From assembly GCF_900496995.4 (NCBI RefSeq), contig NC_044014.1:5406001-5470000 (forward strand): 64,000 nt of DNA, given 5' to 3'. Of the stretch, positions 35,601-64,000 are shown one piece after another (positions within the stretch are counted from its first letter, which is position 1; every line of letters begins with the position of its first letter). Under the pieces are notes generated by a model, which had not been told where the DNA came from, did no database searches, and saw nothing but the letters and a program-made list of their open reading frames with translations. This DNA comes from Aquila chrysaetos chrysaetos. Its lineage: Eukaryota; Chordata; Aves; Accipitriformes; Accipitridae. A program made the position numbers and the translations under genes.

Positions 35601-36326
35601 CAAAAGAAGAGCGTGTTTAGGAATGACAGTCACCAAAAGTTGTCTATAGCCCTTGCATTTATTCTCTGAGATACATATTTCAACAGAGGAAAGGAAAGGC
35701 TGCTTAGCCTATTGTTTACGCAATGAATAATTACACTGTAATTAAATGTAGTTGATTGTTCTCCTTCACAGTAAGACAATCCCATTCACTACCCAAGCTT
35801 GAAGAGCACCCATAAATACATGCATAAAGATTAGTCTCTATGTTAGAGGAATGCCCAATATCCTAGTCAAAACCAGGTCCTATCATACACACACTGGCAC
35901 TCAAGATTGTGAATAAAACAGCCTGTTTGAAAGAGCTTAAGGCCAGATCTACAACAGTTACAAACAACCCGATATCTGAACTAGAACGGTATAGGATCTG
36001 TGATCCACAATATGACCGTTTCTATAGTGGGCAAACAGATTTCAGGCATTGGTGAAGTTGTAATTAAAACAATAAGGAAAATGTATTAACATCTGGAAGA
36101 CAGGCAATCTGCGATTGCCAATATGACAAATTCGAGCCAGCCATGCTAAGAAAAACAGATGCACAACAGCGCAAATACAAGCACATACTGAAAAATAAGT
36201 GTTTTGGTTTATGATGATAAAAAGGAGACCATCAGGACATCCTTTCAGGCAGATGTGCTGTTCAAAGAAAAACACTCCACAGGGGGAAGTAAAATGAATC
36301 ACTCACAAGAAGTACTGTTGAATTCT
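20619..36326. other. Gap between DMBT1-like pseudogene and HTRA1, no exon recognised
   Basis: About 15.7 kb. Further SRCR exons of the pseudogene would be expected in its right-hand part only if the 5' half survived. The minus strand was read for CRQLGC, WGTVC and CUB motifs and none was found. Longer open frames (20.6-20.9, 23.5-23.8, 26.7-27.3 and 30.9-31.2 kb) show no family motif. An A-run is at 29968-29989 and a short TA repeat at about 28630-28646. Confidence 0.5.
29968..29989. repeat. Poly(A) run, 22 bases
   Basis: An uninterrupted A-run. No retroposed body is recognisable upstream of it. Confidence 0.9.
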
Positions 36327-36332
36327 TTTAAT
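36327..36332 (-). promoter_or_regulatory. HTRA1: Candidate polyadenylation signal of HTRA1
   Basis: ATTAAA on the minus strand, 536 bases after the HTRA1 stop codon. It is followed by a GT-rich stretch (CCCTGTGGAGTGTTTTTC), as expected downstream of a cleavage site. The resulting 3' UTR length is similar to that of mammalian HTRA1. No canonical AATAAA was noticed closer to the stop. Confidence 0.45.
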
Positions 36333-36867
36333 AACACTAGGAAAATATCATAGTATTAAAATCCTGCACGGGATCCTCAAAAGGTTATTTTGGTTGGGAT
36401 TTCTTTGTGTTTATAAACCAAACTTTTTTTCCCCCCAATTGTGTTTTCTTTTAAACCAACTACTCCTTTACAATGGTATTTCCAGTTAAAACACAGCTAA
36501 CCTATAAATACCTGAATACCACAACACACATTGTGTGCGTGGGTTTTGTTTAAATCTTAGCGGAAATAATGGTAAATCTATTCAACACAGGGAAGCAAAC
36601 GTCGATTTGTTAAGCGGGGAATGTAACAGCCAGTAAAGAATACATTGCATACATAATACAGAAGGAAAAAAATTATCATCTGGAGTATGTGAAATTACAC
36701 TGATTTTGCACCTTAAACCTATTAGAAGTTACTCTGTTGGCCAATACTAATCCACTGAACAAGCAGAATGTTGGTCAGAAGTCTAACGTTTCCTGTACCA
36801 GCACAGAGAGAATATAAGCAGTCCAATGCTGTTAAAAGAAAACATGAAATCCAGCTCATGTTTCTGG

Positions 36868-53694
<16,827 letters not shown>

Positions 53695-56600
53695 TCAAGT
53701 GACAGGAGAAGGGTCATTGCAAAACACCTGAATCAAAAAAAGCCCCGCTCCTCCCTCCGTGAAAAGCATCTTGTACTTGGATCCCTCCGTTACCGCTCTC
53801 GCCGCTTTTCTGGGTGGCCTATTTAGCCTGTATGGTCTTCTCAGATCAAACAAACGGGGTCTGTTCCTCTGCCAAAACGGGCCCGCTCGGGATTTTTTCA
53901 AGTCTTACGCTGCTGCGTTTGTAAAATCCCGAGGACAACGAGGTCCTGACCCCGGCGTAAGCCTACAGCAGCCGCTGTGGAAGTTTAACTCGGGTACGAG
54001 GTTTGCGCAGCCTCTCCCACCGGTGTGCCCGCACGGCTTGAACCACCAGCCTCTGCCCGGCACCTAAAGGTGGACGCACGCTACGTACGCTCTACGCGAC
54101 CCTACCCAAGGCGTCCTTTCCACTGATGCCACCCGTGGTCCATCAACTCCACTCAGGAGCCAATCCCATGTACTTTGGAGTTAGCGAACCACCCTCAAGG
54201 CTATAAAATAGATACGTGCAGGGAAACAATGGGACCACAAAGCTCTGCATTCCTGGGCAGTGCTGTAACACAAAAGCTCGTGGTCACTGAGTATTCAAGG
54301 GAGGTCAGTGGGATTTTCAAAAGCAACTGGATACCAAACTCCTATTGTGGCCATCAGAAAACCTGTCTGCACAATCAGATGTCTAAAATTTCTGGAAAAA
54401 AACTCACAATTCTGACACGGCTTCCCTTTCTCAAGTAGTTTGGGGGCATTTTTTTTTTTTTCCAAATTGGGAGCAAATAAGCAACTGGAACACCCCAAAG
54501 AGTTCTTTTGTATTTCCCTAGAGGAAAGAAACACCCTTTGTTTTCATTAGTCTTCCCATTTTATCTGATGCTTCCATCTCATGTTATAAAAGCAAAAGCC
54601 AAATGTGCAATTGACTTTCAGATCAGTATTAATGTGCTGTGCTGCTCCCATCCATCCTTGCCATTTGGCTTCTAAATCCGTCCAGAGATTAAAACAGTAA
54701 GCAGCTTGTGGATGCTGTAAGTGCCTGTGATGGTGTAACAGGACGATTGATTTGCAGAATTGTAGGAGATGCAGGACTATCCTATAAAAATATTCCCAAC
54801 ACCGATACCTGAATGACCTTCACTATCTGAAAACCAGACTGGAAAACTATGCAAAGTTTTAAGTACATACTGGAGGCAAAAAGAGATTCAGAGGAACGAC
54901 TTGGGAACAAAACATTGCTGCTTTTAATACTAATCAGATACCGGTTTGATTCACGGGTGATCAACTGGTTTCAGGTGACTTACCAATGCCAGCTAGCATA
55001 CACTGCCTTCATGAGAGTGGCGGATGCTCAACCCAAACACTATCTGATCACTCAAGAACATGTTTTATTCCCATTATCCCCTGTGAAGCATCTCAAGGGC
55101 TTTTAAATGCAATCAGTCATGAAGAGCAGCTACAGCAGTAACCACATAATCCGCTATGCAGCTTCAGATCACAGTTCAGAGACGTTAATCTGCTTTATGA
55201 AGCAGGAATGTTGATCAGGAAACTTGTGTCCTTACCTACTCTTCTCCTCAAAAGCATTCCATGCTTTCTCTGATTTATGCATAAGCTGTTGTCCTTGGAC
55301 TTTTATGCCAGAAAGGCAAAAGGCCTTGCCAAGTGACAAACATCAATTTACCAAAGGATTTATGTTCTCTTTATTAGAAATATTTGGTATCAAATGAACA
55401 ATGCCATCGCTATAAAGCTGACAACTGTAACAGGAGTGTTTTGGAAAACTGGTAGGAGAATGGGAACTGCAGCTTGGAAGTATTCCCTCGCATTAAATAG
55501 GAGCTTTGACAGATTATCAGATTGGATTAATGCAGTGTTGGGATAAAATGCCACAGGGCACTACTGTATCCATCAATATGCTTTTTGATCACTGCTTATA
55601 AAATTATTTCATCTCAGTTACAATGCTGTAGACATTCAAAGGTCACATCCTGCCCTTGAAAAAGAAAGCTCCCACGGATGAGGGAACTGCACAGGAAACA
55701 CACAGCTTTTTTTTATGCCTTCAATCTTTTTTGCATTTAGCTATTCAAGAAGAGAAAGGATGCCTAAGCTGTACATGGTAAGACTACTAATACTTGATCT
55801 CAGAGAGCTGCCTTCACTTTGAGTGGGAGGCTACAAACGCCAAGATTGCAGAAGTGACAGTATTTTGCATATAGTCTCCTTGCGCAGTCCCGAACTAAGC
55901 TGCACAGTTAAAAGGTCAAAATTTCATAGTCTGAAAAAGTTAGATAATAAATACTGATTCATGGCATACTGACCTAAAAAGCTTACAACAGCTTGCCACG
56001 CCTGTCTATTGCTTATGTATTAGGAATTCTTGCATTGTGTAACACAGTTTTGCAACAGGTCTTGAACAACTGCCCATTTAAATGGAAAACATACCTTTTT
56101 AAAGCAAATAAACAAAAGTCAAACTACCATTCAGATGAATTCATTGATGAATGCTAACAAAAAAAAATCCTATCAACTGCTCTTTACCATCATGGGATGA
56201 CACAAAATCTGAAGGCTATAGTAGAAGTATTAATATGTTGAAAATTTCTCCTATCAAAAAATGAGACCAAAATGGACACGTGTGCACGCACAGCATTTGC
56301 CCATTGCGTACATACTTAATGCTCACCGTAGCTAATTGCTCTTTGGGATTACTGAGCAACACACATGGGAGCCGAGAGGTGCACTTATCCTTCCTATAAG
56401 CAACTACCACCATGTAAAATTTTATCTTACATTTGAATTACCAGAAGACACAGGCTACTATGTGGAAGCCTAAATTGCCATAAAACCGCCAATACTACAA
56501 ACCTAATATGAGCAGATGCTCATTCCTCCACCACCATACGGTAGTTTCCAGCCATCACCAGCCACTGTAGAAGACAGCAGTGAAATTCAGAACTTCTCAG

Positions 56601-57104
56601 GAGATACTTTCCTCTTCTCTCTAACGCACGTATTTCCCACCTGTACTGATAGTTCAGGGTCTTCCACTCTTAAAACTGTATTTTCTACGAATGGGTATCA
56701 TGCAACATCCTCCAAGTTTCCAGGTTTGAAAAGCTGGAGACTGCAGTGGTTTAGCGGACTGTGCTTGACTATTAAGCAACAAAAAAGCAATAGCTTTAAG
56801 TTTTGATTGATGATATGGTTTTGACTATTTAATCCCCAGTACCCGTGTATTCTCATACACGCATCTAACCACAACATTCATCCTGACTAACAGGCACCCC
56901 ACAAGCAGGTGGCCAGTTCTTTACTTCCGTGCTTAAATTGGTCCCAAAAATGTAGTTTTCTCAGCTCAAGAGTGTTTCTTTGGTTATACTGGTTTGGTAT
57001 AACCAGTGTTGAATTCATGAGAATAAAGTTTCCCCAATTTTCTGGCCTTTTTCTTTAAACCATACCCTTCTGGAGCTTTGTTCTTAGTAGAGTATTTTCT
57101 TTTT

Positions 57105-57177
57105 TTTTTTTTGTTTTGTATTTGGTGTTGGAGATTTTTGTGGGGGTTTTTCGTTTGTTTTGGTTTGGGTTTTTTTT
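57105..57177 (+). repeat. G/T-rich low-complexity tract
   Basis: About 70 bases of T with G doublets and triplets (TTTGGTTTGGG-like units), similar in style to the tract at 42066-42117. Confidence 0.7.
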
Positions 57178-60100
57178 AAATTTTAAATCATTGAGAGGTG
57201 GCCTTGAATAAAGCTCTAGCACCTAAATACCATCAGGCTTCAATGTTCAGATCTTTGCAGACTGTTCCTCTTTCTATTTATATGCTGTGATTATTGTGTT
57301 TTGTAATGTTTTTACTGAACTATTGCACAATGCCCTAAATGCCCATGAGCATGGTTAAGAAAACTTTATTAATGACATTATAAAGATGATGGTTGTGAAT
57401 TCAGTTGATGATCAAAAACTGACTTAAAAAAAACATAAATAGGTTACAGCATGAAAAATTCCTGAGGCAACTAATTCTTCAGGGACTTCAAAGGTGTGCT
57501 GGCTGTCAGCCCTTGAATGAAAAGGAAAATCTCTGCCAACTGACATTAAGAGGGCTAGTATCAGTAAACAAACTGCTAGGAGGCAAGACGGAATACCAAG
57601 CCATGGAAAAAAAGCACACCCGGCTGTAAACAACTGAAATAATTTAGTTTCACAAAGATGAGCCAAAAAGCATATTAAGATCTAGGTGCTGATTAGGTCA
57701 TTACTCAAAGTGGCATTGATGCTTTAATGCTTACAACTCATACATGCTGCTTTTGGTAATATTTTGAGCTAAACTGACGAGATGCTTTGGAGATAGAAAT
57801 CTCATAAAAGTAACCTCTCCCCTTCAGTTGTGAGAACTGTATCTGCTGTTCTGGAAGGTCTTCTCTCAGCGTAGGTCCACCTCTCATGAGAGCAGATCTT
57901 CACACAAAGCTTTAGGTACATCTTGGTCAGAAATGGATCTTTTTCCCATCCAGTTTTCTTATGTTTTCCCCCTTTCAAACAAGGGGGTTCTGCTCCCATC
58001 CATCGGGACCAGCTCAGCTCCCTGCCCATTCTCCTCTGCTTCCCGACTGCATCCAATGCAGCTAGCCTGGGCTTAAGGCAACTCAACAGTCCTGTGTCTC
58101 CTTTCCAGGGTCTGGAGTTAGAACCAACACGGTTATCATCTCATTCAATGGGACTTTTTGTCTTACACACAGGGAGGGGGAAAAAAAGGGACACCCCAGT
58201 AAACACCCGCAAGTCTCTCCCTCCCACCCTCACTTGGTGTGACCACCCCAGATATCCTCAAGTCCTAAGTCAAAAAGCTCATATTCAGTCTGGAATCAAG
58301 CCTTCGATTTCTTTAAAAACAGCAAGAAACTTTCACTCCCATTAAGATTAAAAAAAAAAAAACCAAACAAACAAAAACCAACTTCCCATGAAACAGTAAT
58401 CATCCAAGACAGCTGCAACTATCAGTATTTGTAATTTTATAACTGTTAAAGAGGATGCTCCCATGCAAATTGCAGGGAGGGTGGAGCACCACCTCCAGGT
58501 TCATCATTAAAGATGCTTCATATTGGAAAAGTGCAACGCCCCTGTCCTTCCAGGGGAACAAAATTAAAATACCCTTTGGGTTTGCTTCATGCTTGTACCT
58601 GAGCAGCAGCACGCTCAGCCGGGAGGGCTGTTTCTCCCCTGCCCCGTTCATCAGACCCAGCGTTACCATCTCAACTGGTGGGGTCCCATGGTCTGCTAAC
58701 ATCAGGCTGGTGCCGGCAGAAGAAAATGGGGCTTGGATCCAGGGATCTATGGTTAATCTATCTTTTCCCGTTAACTCCATAATGATCACAAGCGTGTCTA
58801 TGAAATCCTTGCCCAGTAACACAGAGTACAAGCAGAGCCGACGCAACCTGCTGAAGTTTATGGGCTAACTAAATGTATTAAGCTACCCAGGTTGCTGAAA
58901 ATAGATAATTGCTTCCTCCTGTACTCACTGCTTAACGTTATATTCAGATACACAATCCCAGGTGCATACGCAGACTAGAGTCTGAAAGAACAGCTTGGGT
59001 TTGGGTTTCTCTGCAGAACGAAACCAGAAGGGCTTAAGTACTCACGAAACCTCTGGGCTGGCAGAACCGGTGACTACTAACCCAAACCACAAGACTGTAA
59101 AGTTTTACTTGGAAAACTTCCACCCTCCCAAATAAAACTCCAACCGCTGGTGTTTGTACAAACTCCTGTTCATGTCATACAGGAAAACGTTAAAACCTCT
59201 GACGCTACTATGGAAACAAAAACTGCAGCAAATGTGCTTAGCTCACACTGAAAATGGTGGTATCAGCAAGCTCCACTGGAGAGACACAAGGAAAAAGTGA
59301 TGTATGGGGATCTGCTGCCACGCTTCTTTTTTTTTAAATTACATAAAACTGCAAGCCTAAATATTCCGCTTCCTATTCAAGGATAAATTGTGTAATACTC
59401 CAAAAAAGGATATTATGCAATGAAAACACTTAAGAAAATAAGAAACATTCTACGTATCATAGATGATTTGCTTAAGAACAACTTTTAGATCAATGGAGGG
59501 AATTTTGAGAGGTCTAAACCACAGCATCTTGCTCATAAAGCTATTGCATCAGTTATTTTTTCCCTGTATAATCCAAGGAGAAACTAAACACACTTCACAG
59601 ATTTCTGAGAAGAAAATCTGTATTACTGTGACATGCCTAAAAGCAAAAATATGTTCATAGCACTAAATAATGGAGAGACTTTGAGCATTTTATTCTACCA
59701 AATAGTAAACTGCACAAATCTGGTATTCACTTAAAATATTTCCTGCAGCAAGAACCACTGCAAGATTAAAGTGAGGATTTAAAGTAAAATTGCTTTTTGG
59801 CAGGAATGCAAACTTGCAAAGGGAAAATAAAGTCCATTTTCATCATCATAATATTTAGATGACCAACTCTTTCTCGACAACCTTTAACAAGGACTGTCAC
59901 ATACACCAGAGATTTTACAAATAGCAGGCTTTGAAATTTGTATTTTCCCTGCTAATTCAAAAGCCTGAAGCCATTAATTTTAATCACTGATTTTAAACAA
60001 ACAAACAAACAGGCTGCCAAGCTAAACAAAATAGGGAATCTATACAAAAGTTTGTAGAACAAAACAGCTCTCAAATTAATGATAACACAAAACAGTTTTC

Positions 60101-61590
60101 AGACCAGCGTGTGGCCGCTCATATAACATAGCACATTTGAGTACAGAAACAAAGGTAAATTGCACGTTTTAGTTGATATTCCCAAGAACAAAAGCTGACT
60201 TTACTGATTTTCAGGGAAAAGGGTGTGAAAGAGTAGACAAACCCCAACCAAGCAGCAGGATGGTCCTGCCGGTGGCGCAGAGGCTGCTGCGATGCACTGA
60301 ATAGCTTGGTGTCTGCATGCATCTTGTTCCCAACTACTGGCCACAAATTAATGCTTACCCCGCTCCGAGTTTAAGAGGGTAAAGTATTGAAAATGCAAAT
60401 GTATGAATAAGTAAAAGCAGATATTGGTAACACATGAATGGCCATGCTACATGAACAGTATGACACATACAGAGCTCTTCTGCACTTACAAAACAAGAAA
60501 ACAACAACAACAAAGTATTTCAAGATAACTGAATTGTAAAGCACAGAGTCTTCAGGGAACTTTAGTCCAACCTCTTTGGTCCAGCTTCCTTCTTAGTATG
60601 AAGCAGACCTCTGGCACCCAGTCCCAACGTAATTCAAGATTTTCTTGTCGCTGAAAACGGTCAATGTCCTTGGGCAATGTGCCTGCAGCTTTCTTGTAGC
60701 AAGTTCCTATATAACTTCAGATATAAAACTTAACATTTTAGTGGAACAGCAACTGTTCCTACCACTTGTCTACGAGGCAGAATAAGGAGTAAATGAATGA
60801 GATACAGAGCATCTTCTATTGCAACTCAACTACTGAATTGCTAGATAGATGTCAAATGGTTGGAACATTGTGCAGAAGGAGGAAGACCCAGGAAAGATGC
60901 GTGCATCTTGGCGTTACTCAGTCTCTACGCAACTTGTGAAAAGAAATTGGAATCCTCAGTGTCTTAGATTTACCTTTTAAATGGGCATAACCCCTGTTTC
61001 ATCTCGTGGGACTAGTCTCGGGCTTTAGCAGCCCTTGAAGAACCTCACAGGGAGAAAATATGTACATAAAAACGCTCAGAAATGCCAGAAATTCTTCTAT
61101 AAACCAAGCGCACTGGCTGCCCCTGCAAAAAAAGTCTCACAATTATAGTAGTAGCGAGCAAAAGCAATAGACTTTCAAGCTTGATGAGGATAAAAAGCAA
61201 TTTGGTGTAAGCAGGGAGGGCAGGAATCCAGAGCGGAGCGACAGCTCCATCTAACACAACAGGAAACTGCGATTCCTTCTGTAAACACCAGCGGTGAGGT
61301 GGGAGGAAACCCAACTTCTACATAAACAGCCAGGCTGGAGCCCCGGCCCGGAGGAACGCAGCCCTGCGAGGAGGAACACGCTGTTCCCGGAGCAGCATTG
61401 CCATATTAATACAATACCGAGCCCAGGCTCATTGGAGGAGGTGACAAATTAATGGCAAGTCAGCAGCCCTCCGACAAAGATGCTCGGCTCAGGGTGGTTG
61501 TGCCAGCAGCGCTCCCCACGCTTGTACTGGTCTGTCTGGGGGATGAAGAGGGAAGGTAGGGTGCAGGCAGATAGATGCTCAGACACACGC

Positions 61591-61612
61591 AAAAAAAAAA
61601 AAAAAAAAAAAA
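61591..61612. repeat. Poly(A) run, 22 bases
   Basis: An uninterrupted A-run after a CACACGC dinucleotide-like stretch. No adjacent retroposed body is recognised. Confidence 0.9.
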
Positions 61613-63427
61613 GTGAAGAGCAATTCAGGACAAGGGCGAAGAATGCTGAGCTCGAAAACGTCATTAACAGTAGTCCTGTCTGAACTGGAAACATCAAGAA
61701 ATGTAAGTCAGGTAGTTATGGAAAAGAGTCTGCCTGATTTCCTGCAGACAGATGAAAAGAATATTTCAGTCAACAGGTTAAAGCAGACACGGTATTCTCT
61801 TCCCTGCAGAAGGCTGAAAATAAAACAGATGAGTCAGGAATAATTTCTCCTCTCCTTTTTCCAGCCCTGCTCAGTTTACGTCCCCTCCGACTCGGGTCAT
61901 CACCCTGCTCTACCTCCCATCAGCTCCACTCATCACAGGCAGAGAACCAGCAAAACAACCTCAAAACGTCTATTAAGTAACGACGACGTGGTAATTCCTA
62001 TATCCTTCGTGTAACCAACAGCTGTCTGATCTTGAAAATTCCTCTTAACATTATAAAGCCATTAAGGTCTCATTTTAAGTATGTGAGAAACTTTCGCACT
62101 GCATCTTTAGAAGAAATCCCTGCTTAAGAGAGACTTAGTTTCAACTTCCAGGAACCCTGGTATGAAGACACCAGGGAATAAAACCAAGTTCTTGTTTTCA
62201 TGCTTTTTAAACATTTTTTTCTCTAACGAGAAACCTAAAAAAAGCCTCTTAAGATGCAAGCCTAAAAAAAGCCTCCAAAGATGCCGCTTCTCTGCAGCTG
62301 GAGGAGGCACTGATTTCACCACTTGGCTGTGGCACGACTCTTCTTACAGTGACACAGAGATGATATGCAGAAAGACCAAATCTATAGGAAAAACTTCAAA
62401 ACAGTAATAAAACACAAACCTCCCTCCTACTCTGGAGCTTTGTAACTGTGCAATACATAAATCCAGCATAACTATATCGCTAAAGCCACAATATCTACAT
62501 ATTGAAGAAATCCCTCAGCCTGTGACAGTATTTTCTACAGCCATCTTAAGAATCGCTCTAAGACCGTCCAGATTTGTTTTAATGTAGACATCAGAAATCA
62601 ATGAGTGTGTGGGAAATGAACCTGGAGTAATGCAGACGGTAATTCCATCATCCTATTTTGGGAACTACAGAAAGGAGGTGGCACTGCCACTGGTGAGACA
62701 GCCACCGTCACACAGCGCCCTGCCCCACTGCATCTATAGTTTCTCCCTAAAGGTTAAAAGAAGAGCAGGTTTCTATTTCACTCTCTCAAATAGGCATATT
62801 TTTACACTATTTAGAGTTCTAATTATCATATTCACAGCTCCCCTATCAACATTAGCTATTTACATAGTGGCTTTTTTACCTGCACAGCTATTCTTCTTTA
62901 TTTTGTGGATCATCTGAATATTTTTCGTATTTTATTTATAAGTGGTCTCTGCTTGCCCACTTTTACTGTCTGAATACAAAAGAAAACAAGGGTCAGCCAA
63001 GCTTTACCTTTATAAATAGAGGTCTACATACAGATCTCTGATACAGAATGGGCAGACATATCAATCGGTGCATATCTTGTCCTGGAAAACAGGAATGAAT
63101 CGTCCCTTTAGCACCACAAATGTTGAAGTATGAGATTCCTGGGGGGGTTGTGTTTATTTTGGGGGTGGGATGGCAGGAGGGGACAGAGTAGTTTGGGTTT
63201 CTCTTCCTTATTAGTGCTCCTCGGTCCACTCACTTCTCTCCTTCTCCAAAATTACTGTCTGCAGATGCAGATTGACAGATCATCGATGCTGTTTGCAGAA
63301 CGAAGCCAAAACTACAGTCTGCAAGTTTAAGAAATAGAGTAATGGAAAAGAAAAGTAATGGAAAATGGAACAGCAATGCTGGCAAGGGGCAGAAAAAATG
63401 AGCAGGGACTCATAAAACCTCACTTTG

Positions 63428-63565
63428 CTCTCAGCTCCGCTACTGGCGTACTGGCTGACCTTGAGCAAAGCTCTTTATCTTGCCCTGCCCTAGATTCACT
63501 ATCTGTAAAATGGCGTAACGACATTGGCCTCTGGAAAACGTTGTGAGCTTCTTCTAATGCTCTGC
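63428..63565 (+). mobile_element. MIR-like CORE-SINE fossil
   Basis: CAGCTCCGCTACTGGCGTAC, then GGCTGACCTTGAGCAAAGC, then CACTATCTGTAAAATGGCG and a final GTTGTGAGCTTC follow the order of a MIR element (agctctgccactta, tgaccttgggcaag, catctgtaaaatgggg, gttgtgagg). The length and the block order make this the better of the two MIR matches. Confidence 0.7.
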
Positions 63566-64000
63566 TATGTAAACCATTTCAAATTTTAGACCATTGGATA
63601 ACTTCTATGCACGGTTACTAGATTTAATGTGCATTGTCAGGAAAAATACGTGCAAATCCAATTGCTATCAGAAACGTGAAGTGTTTCTTTAATTTGATGA
63701 GCTCCATCTCATCAATATTTCTGGTAACAAGCCTGTAAAACTAGCTATAGGAACTATTCACTGCATACCCATCCCTCCCATCTCACCAAAAAGGCAGCTT
63801 TACAAGAGCGGGGAGATGGAAAGACTGAGAAACCTTGATAGAATTTGATGGGAAAAAATGACGGACACAAGAACAAGGTTTGGTTAACTAGTAACACAGA
63901 AGATTTTAACGGGGTGCCTATAGCATAGCTATGCCATGACACTCAGCACAGCCCCAGCACTGGTGCCATTAACACGCCGCTGCTCGCACCGACAGGACCA

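Noticed and set aside
53695-54067. Open frames on both strands just upstream of HTRA1 exon 2
   Set aside because: No similarity to IGFBP or Kazal modules. The sequence is intron 1.
61045-64000. Search for HTRA1 exon 1 (signal peptide, IGFBP, Kazal)
   Set aside because: No Cys-rich GC-rich frame with a phase-1 donor on minus. The GC-rich text near 61330-61390 is short and not IGFBP-like.

Overview
The window is vertebrate nuclear DNA, almost certainly from a bird. It carries CR1 LINEs with the avian ATTCTATG-type 3' tail, an avian solo LTR of the type beginning TGTCATGGTTTAACCCC, and split genes with GT-AG introns. The bird is probably not a galliform, but that rests only on the look of the repeats.

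Right part (about 36.3-64 kb, minus strand): HTRA1, a secreted trypsin-like serine protease with a PDZ domain. Eight exons (2 to 9) are present and intact. They encode the whole protease and PDZ part, 323 residues up to the stop. All splice phases agree, and the catalytic His, Asp and Ser fall at human positions 220, 250 and 328. Exon 1 (signal peptide, IGFBP and Kazal modules) lies beyond the right edge. The last 10.3 kb are intron 1.

Middle part (about 14.6-20.7 kb, minus strand): downstream of HTRA1 and in the same orientation are the remains of a DMBT1-like gene. This matches the human order HTRA1-DMBT1. Its modules appear in the DMBT1 C-terminal order: Thr-rich linker exon, SRCR exon, two exons of one CUB domain, ZP-N exon, ZP-C exon. 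Splice phases are mostly still consistent. It is broken by four in-frame stops, two frameshifts and a 460-bp solo LTR inserted into the SRCR exon, so I call it a pseudogene. The LTR has a 6-bp target duplication, and removing it restores the SRCR frame across the site. This is the most interesting object in the window. The last ZP exon was not found.

Left part (1-14 kb): no gene was recognised. It holds three CR1 copies, two of them close relatives in opposite orientation that share the same defects in ORF2, and one ERVL-type solo LTR with a 5-bp target duplication. The 20.6-36.3 kb stretch between the pseudogene and HTRA1 shows no recognisable exon. Two MIR-like SINE fossils and a duplicated sequence of about 110 bp lie within HTRA1 introns.
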